Shown: positions 1-4,793 of the stretch, one piece after another
Layout of the letters: each line of letters begins with the position of its first letter
Position numbering within the stretch: position 1 is the stretch's first letter
Position numbers and translations under genes: made by a program
Notes under the pieces: model-generated
Database searches by the model: none
What the model was told of the DNA's origin: nothing
What the model saw: only the letters and a program-made list of their open reading frames with translations
From: JAZKFR01 sp040386295
GTDB taxonomy: Bacteria > Pseudomonadota > Gammaproteobacteria > Burkholderiales > Rhodocyclaceae
NCBI GenBank assembly: GCA_040386295.1
Contig: JAZKFR010000158.1
Span: forward strand, 1-6,456
Length of the DNA stretch: 6,456 nucleotides
Direction: 5' to 3'

Positions 1-614
1 AAGGGGTGCATTGCCTCGTCAAGGCGCAGCGCTTCACGATACGGCCATTCAAGCAAAGGTGTGCGCACATAGGGCATTTGCTCAGGGTCGGCCAACGACC
101 AGAACTCGACAAATTTTGCGTTGCCCGTGATCTCGGCGCGCTTGATCAATTCGCTGAGCGGAAAACCAAGCCAGGGAATCACCATGCTCCAACCTTCGAC
201 GCAGCGCAGGCGATAAATCCGCTCTTCAAGCGGCGCCCACTTCAGAATGTCTTCTATGGCAAAGGTTTGCGTGCGTTTCACCTCGCCTTCAATCGTCAGC
301 GTCCAAGGCCGCGTGCGCAAAGTGTGTGCGTTTTTAGCGGGACTCTCTTTGTCTGGACCAAATTCGTAAAAATTGCCGTATTGCGTGATGCGCTCAAAAG
401 ACGTTGCTGGCTCATTCGTTGACAAGGCGCTGCGGCGAATACCCTGAATTTTCTGGTTCTGCACAGCTTCAGCTGAAAGCGCATCCGCAGCCAAACCGAA
501 TGCACTGGCGATGCTGGCTAAACCAGCCGCCTGGATAAAATGCCGGCGCGCACGATACAGCGAAGGCTCGGTAATTTCGCTGCTGACGATGTCGGAAGCA
601 GAACGGATGAGCAT
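1..614 (-). CDS. msrP: MsrP, periplasmic protein-methionine-sulfoxide reductase, molybdopterin catalytic subunit (partial, C-terminus beyond window)
   Basis: MsrP (YedY) is a molybdopterin enzyme that reduces methionine sulfoxide in periplasmic proteins, taking electrons from the membrane heme protein MsrQ. The minus-strand frame is open from base 614 to the window edge and gives 204 residues of roughly 330 expected. A long n-region precedes a twin-arginine signal: R23-R24 in ARRHFI, a hydrophobic stretch, and a likely cleavage site after LSA (residue 48). The mature part matches the E. coli protein closely: YGNFYEFG (79-86), LEERIYRLRCVEGWSMV (129-145) with C138 as the probable molybdenum ligand, PWLGFPL (147-153), PEQMP (177-181) and LRLDEAMHP (196-204). 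The ATG at 614 is chosen because it leaves the twin-arginine motif at the usual depth and has a G-rich stretch just upstream (GGGGG, 623-619). The frame stays open further upstream, but without family-like sequence. msrQ would be expected next, left of base 1. Identity is firm. Confidence 0.95.
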   Translation of the reverse strand, partial: MLIRSASDIVSSEITEPSLYRARRHFIQAAGLASIASAFGLAADALSAEAVQNQKIQGIRRSALSTNEPATSFERITQYGNFYEFGPDKESPAKNAHTLRTRPWTLTIEGEVKRTQTFAIEDILKWAPLEERIYRLRCVEGWSMVIPWLGFPLSELIKRAEITGNAKFVEFWSLADPEQMPYVRTPLLEWPYREALRLDEAMHP

Positions 615-654
615 GATGCCCCCAGAGATAAAGTCGGAAGTCAGGCGCGCAAAC

Positions 655-761
655 GCCGTAACGATACGGCACAGCCCTGGCGGCAAGAGATTAAAAGAAG
701 TCGCCAGGGAATCAATAAAGCTGACAGTGGCCAAGCGCTGCCGCAACAATCAACGGCAGCG
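655..761. repeat. Cluster of three inverted repeats upstream of msrP
   Basis: The 161-bp gap between the CBS gene stop and the msrP start holds three perfect inverted repeats in a row. The first is GCCGTA/TACGGC (655-660 and 665-670, 4-nt loop). The second is CCCTGGCG/CGCCAGGG (675-682 and 702-709, 19-nt loop). The third is CGCTGCCG/CGGCAGCG (736-743 and 754-761, 10-nt loop). None is followed by a T-run on the minus strand, so none reads as a standard intrinsic terminator. They could form a structured msrP leader, act as protein-binding sites, or weakly end CBS transcription. A loose promoter-like pair (TTGATT, then TTTAAT) lies between the second and third repeats on the minus strand, but its spacing is poor. 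Confidence 0.5.
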
Positions 762-775
762 ATCAAACGCAAGGC

Positions 776-1207
776 TCAACTATTGATATAGCGCTCAAGC
801 TGCTGAATGATGAATTGTTGCTCTGAGATGGTCGCGGTAACCAAATCGCCAATCGAAACCAAAGCAATCACCTGCTGCTCGTGATCAAGCACGGGCAGAT
901 GCCGAAACTTCTTTTCTGACATCAACGCCAAACACTCGTCGATGCTGCGCTCTGGCGTTACATAGAGCACCTTATCGCTCATGATTTCGCCGACCAGCGT
1001 GTCTTTTGACGCTTTGCCGTAGAGAATGATTTTTCGTGCGTAATCGCGCTCAGAAAAAATACCCACCAGTTTCCCTTGATCCAAAACCAAGAGCGCGCCG
1101 ACGTCACGTTCAGCCATAATTTTTAAGGCATCAAAGACAGGCGTTTGCGGTGAGGCCACTGCCAAGTCTTGTGTTCTGCTGGCGATCAGTTGTTTAAGCG
1201 TTTGCAT
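776..1207 (-). CDS. Stand-alone two-CBS-domain protein
   Basis: This 143-residue protein consists almost entirely of a tandem CBS pair, a module that commonly binds adenine nucleotides such as AMP or ATP and regulates partners. CBS1 spans about residues 12-65 and contains GALLVLD and GIFSERD (49-55). CBS2 spans about 74-135 and contains FRHLPVLD (101-108) and VSIGDLV (117-123). Both carry the S-x-x-D pattern associated with ribose binding (S52-D55 and S118-D121). There is no signal peptide, membrane segment or attached enzyme domain, so it is probably a cytoplasmic sensor of unknown partner. The ATG at 1207 is preferred over an in-frame ATG at 1273 because a perfect AGGAGG lies 4 nt upstream and the extra 22 residues look non-coding. 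A terminator separates it from the cytochrome gene, so it should have its own promoter; msrP follows after 161 bp. The specific function is not known. Confidence 0.9.
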   Translation of the reverse strand: MQTLKQLIASRTQDLAVASPQTPVFDALKIMAERDVGALLVLDQGKLVGIFSERDYARKIILYGKASKDTLVGEIMSDKVLYVTPERSIDECLALMSEKKFRHLPVLDHEQQVIALVSIGDLVTATISEQQFIIQQLERYINS

Positions 1208-1211
1208 AAAA

Positions 1212-1217
1212 CCTCCT
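1212..1217 (-). promoter_or_regulatory. Strong Shine-Dalgarno site of the CBS gene
   Basis: The minus strand reads AGGAGG followed by TTTT and ATG, a perfect ribosome-binding site 4 nt before the start at 1207. It decides the start against the in-frame ATG at 1273. It is the strongest ribosome-binding site in the window. Confidence 0.85.
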
Positions 1218-1320
1218 GTGTCGAAATAGATTGATCGTCTGCTACGTCCTAATACGCAGGGCAATAGTGCCATGAAGCCACAATCTGCAACTACTCAAAC
1301 AGCAGAAAAATACAGCGCGG

Positions 1321-1357
1321 CAAAAACAATCAAGCCGACACAAGGTCGGCTTGATTG
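1321..1357 (-). terminator. Intrinsic terminator of the cytochrome c4 gene
   Basis: A perfect 13-bp inverted repeat (1327-1339 CAATCAAGCCGAC, 1345-1357 its reverse complement) encloses a 5-nt loop. Read on the minus strand, the stem is followed at once by TTTTT (1326-1322). It lies about 43 nt past the cytochrome c4 stop codon and upstream of the CBS gene, so it should end the cytochrome transcript. The plus-strand side of the stem has no T-run, so it is probably one-directional. Confidence 0.9.
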
Positions 1358-1399
1358 GTGCCATGAGGCAAAGCGGGGTGAATCAGTTCAGAGCAAGGG

Positions 1400-2068
1400 C
1401 TAGCGCAGACTGGCGATGTATTCAGCCAAGGCTTTTTTCTGACGATCGGAGAGTTTGGCTGCAATCATGCGCATCACTTTTTCACTATCGTTCGCCCGCT
1501 CGCCCGTACTAAACATTTTCAATTGATTCTCGATGTACTCGGCATGTTGCGCGGCCAAACGCGGATATTGCGCTGGCAAACCCTTACCACTCGGACCATG
1601 GCAACCGGTGCAAGCGGGCGTGCCGTTTTCGCTATTGCCCGCGCGCCAGAGTTTCTGTCCCTCGGCAATCAAGGCTGGATCGGCCGTTGTTTCGGCTGAC
1701 ACTTGCAGCTTTTGTTGCGACAAATAAGCCGCCACGCTCTTCATATCTGCTTCATTAAGCATGATCGCCATTGCGCCCATGGTCGGATTGTTGCGTACCG
1801 GCGGCTTACCGTCGATCGACTTAAAGTTGCTCAGTTGCTTGTACAAATACTCAGGAATTTGTCCCGCTAATTTTGGGTTGTTCGGCAGCGGACTATTGCC
1901 GTCTGCGCCGTGGCAGGCCACACAAACACCCTCAACAATTTGCTTGGCTTTAGCCAAATCGACAACGGCTGTTTTGGCGGTCTCAGGCTCTGCGGCATAA
2001 GCACCAGAAACAAAAAAGCTGCTGGTCAAAGCAGCAACAATCAACGCAAGCGGCGTAATACGGATCAT
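1400..2068 (-). CDS. Cytochrome c4, periplasmic diheme electron carrier
   Basis: The 222-residue product begins with a Sec signal peptide: hydrophobic residues about 6-21, with a likely cleavage after AYA at residue 25. Two class I cytochrome c domains follow, each with a covalent heme site: CVACH (49-53) and CTGCH (153-157). Probable axial methionines are M97 or M100 in PTMGAM and M199 or M201 in VMRM. The repeated pattern KLAGQ.PEYLYKQL (66-79) and RLAAQHAEYIENQL (170-183) shows the internal duplication typical of cytochrome c4. The role is periplasmic electron transfer, usually to terminal oxidases or reductases at the membrane. The start at 2068 gives a proper signal peptide and has GGGAG upstream. 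The gene is divergent from engB and ends before a strong terminator. Heme attachment needs a cytochrome c maturation system, and none is encoded in the window. Confidence 0.95.
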   Translation of the reverse strand: MIRITPLALIVAALTSSFFVSGAYAAEPETAKTAVVDLAKAKQIVEGVCVACHGADGNSPLPNNPKLAGQIPEYLYKQLSNFKSIDGKPPVRNNPTMGAMAIMLNEADMKSVAAYLSQQKLQVSAETTADPALIAEGQKLWRAGNSENGTPACTGCHGPSGKGLPAQYPRLAAQHAEYIENQLKMFSTGERANDSEKVMRMIAAKLSDRQKKALAEYIASLR

Positions 2069-2312
2069 TTCCCAACTCCCATGGCAAATCTAAAGGCTTA
2101 AGCGACAAACCTGATATTCTACAAGAATTTAGTCGCTAGGCACTGCGATTGCGCAGAGGACCTTTGTCTTTTTCCGCGCCCTGCCCTCTGCTTTTTACGC
2201 TCTTTGCCTGCCATTTTCCGATACGGCTGAGCAAAACAAACGCAGAACTCGCTTTATTAGCTTTCTAAATCTTTCCAAATCAATCGCAGCCCCTATTCTC
2301 GTTAGCGCACCG
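2069..2312. promoter_or_regulatory. Divergent intergenic region between cytochrome c4 and engB
   Basis: These 244 bp must hold the promoters of both neighbours. On the minus strand, TAGAAT (2121-2116) is a five-of-six match to a -10 box about 50 nt before the cytochrome start, but no good -35 box sits at the right distance. On the plus strand, bases 2161-2219 are strongly pyrimidine-rich, followed by an AT-rich stretch (2252-2281) that could carry the engB promoter; no convincing box pair was found. A short palindrome CTGCG-ATTG-CGCAG lies at 2143-2156. No RNA gene or further coding sequence was recognised. Confidence 0.4.
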
Positions 2313-3014
2313 ATGCCTCTCTTTCAAAAAGCAGTTTTTCACACCACAGTCGCCTACTTGCGCGACTTACCCAATGATTCACAACACGAAATTGCTTTTG
2401 CTGGACGCTCAAATGCTGGCAAATCTTCCGCCATCAACACCCTGGCTAACCACAACCGACTCGCCTTTGTCTCCAAAATGCCCGGACGAACGCAGCACCT
2501 CAACTACTTCACCCTAGAAGAAAGCAAGTACCTCGTTGACCTCCCGGGTTACGGCTACGCCAAAGCCCCGGGCGAAATTCGCGAGCACTGGGAAGGCCTG
2601 CTCGCACCGTATTTACGCTTTCGCGAACCGCTCAAAGGACTCGTTTTGATTATGGACAGCCGCCACCCATTGACCGAACTGGACGTGCAAATGCTGACCT
2701 GGTTTGCACTAACCGGGAAACCCGTGCACGTCCTGTTATCAAAAGCCGACAAACTGACGCGGCAACAACAGACACAAGCCTTGCGCACAACACAAACTGC
2801 GCTTAGCGCAATCAACCCGCGCACCAGCGTTCAGCTCTTCTCAAGCCTTAAGAAAACCGGCGTGGGCGAAGCAGAAACAGTTCTTGGCGCCTGGTTAGGC
2901 ATGGCGGCAAAACCAGAAGTTGCGCCCGCTGCCGCACCACGCACCGAAAAAGTCGCGCGCAACAAAAATCGCAGCGCCATCGGTTGGAGCGCCAGAAACA
3001 AGCAAAAACCGTGA
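2313..3014 (+). CDS. engB: EngB (YsxC/YihA), ribosome-assembly GTPase
   Basis: EngB is an essential TrmE-Era-EngA-EngB-family GTPase that helps assemble the large ribosomal subunit in the cytoplasm. All G motifs are visible: G1 GRSNAGKSS (31-39), G2 region PGRTQ (57-61), G3 DLPGYGYA (76-83), G4 SKAD (143-146) and G5 FSSLK (176-180). The N-terminus FHTTVAYLRDLP matches beta-proteobacterial homologues, supporting the ATG at 2313, although no clear Shine-Dalgarno site precedes it. At 233 residues it is longer than the E. coli protein (210). The extra length is a C-terminal tail (about 198-233) rich in Ala, Pro, Lys and Arg with no recognisable fold. It lies 109 bp upstream of hemB on the same strand, probably in one transcript. 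Confidence 0.97.
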   Translation: MPLFQKAVFHTTVAYLRDLPNDSQHEIAFAGRSNAGKSSAINTLANHNRLAFVSKMPGRTQHLNYFTLEESKYLVDLPGYGYAKAPGEIREHWEGLLAPYLRFREPLKGLVLIMDSRHPLTELDVQMLTWFALTGKPVHVLLSKADKLTRQQQTQALRTTQTALSAINPRTSVQLFSSLKKTGVGEAETVLGAWLGMAAKPEVAPAAAPRTEKVARNKNRSAIGWSARNKQKP

Positions 3015-3123
3015 TGCGTACCGAACACGCCAGGAGCGCGTCAGGAGCACATTGAGACAAAAATAATGGCATCAACCCCGCTCATCCCCCTTCTCTAACC
3101 CTCGATCAAAGCAAGAGGTCAAC
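3015..3123 (+). other. engB-hemB intergenic spacer with two mini reading frames
   Basis: No terminator hairpin is visible, so read-through from engB into hemB is likely. The spacer has a direct repeat CAGGAGC (3031-3037 and 3042-3048). It also has two tiny frames. One of 13 codons (3014-3055) has an ATG overlapping the engB stop as TGATG. The other has 10 codons (3066-3098). Neither resembles a known leader peptide and both may be chance. Confidence 0.35.
3114..3118 (+). promoter_or_regulatory. Shine-Dalgarno site supporting the GTG start of hemB
   Basis: AGAGG lies 5 nt before the GTG at 3124, the right distance for initiation there. The first in-frame ATG downstream encodes M12 and would cut off N-terminal residues expected in the family, so the GTG start is preferred. 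Confidence 0.7.
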
Positions 3124-4143
3124 GTGTCTTTTCCAGCACAATTCCCTAGCGTTCGTATGCGCCGCATGCGTCACGACGCGTTTTCACGTCGTTTGATGCG
3201 CGAATCACGCCTCACGGTAGACGACTTAATCTACCCAGTGTTCATCACCGAAGGCGAGCAACGCAGCGAGGCCGTTGCCTCGATGCCCGGTGTCCTGCGG
3301 CAAAGCCTCGATCAATTACTCATCACAGCGGAACGCGCGCTTAAGCTCGGCATTCCGGCCTTAGCCCTCTTTCCCGTCATCGCCAAGGCAGACAAAACAC
3401 TAGACGCCGCCGAGGCCTACAACCCAAACGGCTTAATCCCACGCGCCGTCATCGCGCTCAAAGCGCGTTTTCCCGAACTCGGCGTCATCACCGATGTGGC
3501 GCTCGATCCATATACCCTGCACGGACAAGACGGCCTGATCAAAAGTGACGACCCAAGCGCCTACGTGCTCAACGACGAAACCCTGGAAGTCTTAGCTAAA
3601 CAAGCGCTAAGCCACGCGCAAGCGGGCGCTGATGTGGTCGCGCCGTCAGACATGATGGATGGCCGCGTTGGCCATATTCGTCGGGCGCTAGACGCCCAAG
3701 GCTTGATTCACACGCGCATCTTGGCCTACTCAGCCAAATACGCATCGAACTTCTACGGCCCCTTTCGTGACGCAGTAGGCTCGGCAGGCAATTTAGGCGC
3801 AGGCAATAAACACAATTACCAGATGGATCCGGCCAACAGCGATGAAGCGCTGCGCGAAGTCGCCTTAGACCTGGCCGAAGGCGCCGACATGGTGATGATC
3901 AAACCCGGCATGCCCTATCTCGACATTGTTCGCCGCGTGAAAGAACAGTTCAAAGTGCCCACCTACGCCTACCAAGTCAGCGGCGAATACGCCATGCTCA
4001 AAGCAGCAGCACAACAAGGCTGGCTGAACGAACGCGCCTGCGTTTTAGAAAGCCTGCTCGCGTTCAAACGGGCGGGCGCCGATGGTGTGCTCAGCTACTT
4101 CGCACTCGACGCAGCGCGCTGGCTTAAAGAAGCCGAAGTCTAA
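3124..4143 (+). CDS. hemB: HemB, porphobilinogen synthase (delta-aminolevulinic acid dehydratase), Mg-type
   Basis: HemB condenses two molecules of 5-aminolevulinate into porphobilinogen, an early common step of heme and other tetrapyrrole synthesis, in the cytoplasm. The 339-residue length is normal. Catalytic lysines are K205 in AYSAKYASNFYG and K260 in MVMIKPGMPYLDI, the same numbering as I recall for the Pseudomonas enzyme. PSDMMDGRVG (175-184) is the conserved active-site stretch. The metal region reads DVALDPYTLHGQDG (124-137): the three cysteines of zinc-dependent enzymes are A126, D128 and D136 here, which points to the zinc-independent, magnesium-using class. Translation starts at GTG with AGAGG 5 nt upstream. 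It lies downstream of engB, probably cotranscribed, and converges with ychJ, only 34 bp separating the two stops. Identity is certain. Confidence 0.98.
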   Translation: MSFPAQFPSVRMRRMRHDAFSRRLMRESRLTVDDLIYPVFITEGEQRSEAVASMPGVLRQSLDQLLITAERALKLGIPALALFPVIAKADKTLDAAEAYNPNGLIPRAVIALKARFPELGVITDVALDPYTLHGQDGLIKSDDPSAYVLNDETLEVLAKQALSHAQAGADVVAPSDMMDGRVGHIRRALDAQGLIHTRILAYSAKYASNFYGPFRDAVGSAGNLGAGNKHNYQMDPANSDEALREVALDLAEGADMVMIKPGMPYLDIVRRVKEQFKVPTYAYQVSGEYAMLKAAAQQGWLNERACVLESLLAFKRAGADGVLSYFALDAARWLKEAEV

Positions 4144-4177
4144 AGTCGGCACCAGCGGCACAACGACAGCGGCAAAA

Positions 4178-4624
4178 TCAAGCGCCTTCATCCGGTTTTT
4201 TGCCATCAGGAAAAACGCCATCGAGGTAATACCAACGGGCTTCCTCGCGCAAGAATCGACTGACCTCGTGCAAACGATACGCCCGCCCCGCCACTTTATA
4301 ACGCGCCACAAACTCAACCAAGGCGCTCGCGTCTCCCGTTTGTTCATGCCGTTTAATCTGCAAGCCCAGCCAGCGCGCCTGCGGCTCAGTCGTCAACGTC
4401 AGCGCAGAAGGGCGTGTCGTCGCATGCCAGGTCTCGAGCAAATAAAGCTCAAGACGCAAAACATACGCGCTGTAGCGCGAACGCATCAAAACATCAGCGC
4501 TTAGCGCCGCCATCCCGTCGTGATACGGCTTGCAGCAATCAAAATACAAACGTTCGCTGCCACAAAGACACGCAAAATTCTTCAAGAGGATTTTCTTTCC
4601 CTTTTTCAGTGCTGCCTGACCCAT
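4178..4624 (-). CDS. ychJ: YchJ-family SEC-C motif protein
   Basis: This 148-residue protein matches the YchJ family, whose function is not established. It has an N-terminal SEC-C metal-binding motif CLCGSERLYFDCC (19-31; ligands C19, C21, C30, C31), the type of zinc site found at the SecA C-terminus. The YchJ core follows: LMRSRYSAYV (46-55), TWH (65-67), a central FVARYK stretch and a terminal ARWYYLDG. E. coli YchJ has a second SEC-C motif at its C-terminus; here the protein ends soon after the core, with a short charged tail. The start is uncertain. ATG 4624 is chosen because the DNA just upstream is AT-rich and promoter-like. An in-frame ATG at 4711 would add 29 unlike residues, and a TTG at 4585 preceded by AAGGGAAAG would give 135 residues. 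The gene converges on hemB and is divergent from hscC. Confidence 0.85.
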   Translation of the reverse strand: MGQAALKKGKKILLKNFACLCGSERLYFDCCKPYHDGMAALSADVLMRSRYSAYVLRLELYLLETWHATTRPSALTLTTEPQARWLGLQIKRHEQTGDASALVEFVARYKVAGRAYRLHEVSRFLREEARWYYLDGVFPDGKKPDEGA

Positions 4625-4793
4625 CGTTGCCGCAGCGAAATAAAAACCAAATAAAAATGGCCTAAAATTCTGGCGCAGATCGCCATGGTAGCGCGTGAGT
4701 GGGGTCTGCATGCTGCGTGTGTGATCAGTGCAAAAGTGTATTGATTATTGATGCGTGCCGGATAAATCTGACTTTGTGAGCGATAAATAAAGA
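4625..4793. promoter_or_regulatory. Divergent region between ychJ and hscC
   Basis: These 169 bp separate the two divergent starts and should hold both promoters. The ychJ-proximal part (4640-4670) is A-rich on the plus strand. Toward hscC there is a TTGATT (4741-4746) with a poor -10 candidate TAAATC 16 nt later, and a direct repeat ATTGAT (4740-4745 and 4747-4752). No convincing heat-shock sigma-32 promoter was seen. If ychJ really starts at 4711 the region shrinks to 82 bp. Confidence 0.35.

Noticed and set aside
6..422. Long open frame on the plus strand (138 codons)
   Set aside because: It lies antisense to msrP, whose translation matches the family throughout; the plus-strand product resembles nothing.
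511..791. Two overlapping plus-strand frames of 80-90 codons
   Set aside because: They cover the msrP signal peptide and the repeat-rich spacer in antisense, with no recognisable domain and no clear ribosome-binding site.
1208..1273. 22-residue N-terminal extension of the CBS protein
   Set aside because: A perfect AGGAGG sits inside the extension just before the ATG at 1207, and the extension is not CBS-like.
2101..2137. AGCGAC/GTCGCT inverted repeat near the cytochrome c4 promoter
   Set aside because: Arms of only 6 bp are separated by 25 nt, which is expected by chance in a region this size.
4133..4152. Possible hairpin at the hemB stop (GCCGA/TCGGC)
   Set aside because: The stem is only 5 bp, is not followed by a T-run, and is too weak to call a terminator.
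4082..4504. Plus-strand open frame of 140 codons crossing the hemB end
   Set aside because: It overlaps the hemB end in another frame and then runs antisense to ychJ; no family resemblance.
4774..4786. TTGTGAGCGATAA upstream of hscC resembles the E. coli lac operator
   Set aside because: It lacks one base of the operator core and has no matching second half-site, and there is no lac-type gene nearby; chance similarity is likely.
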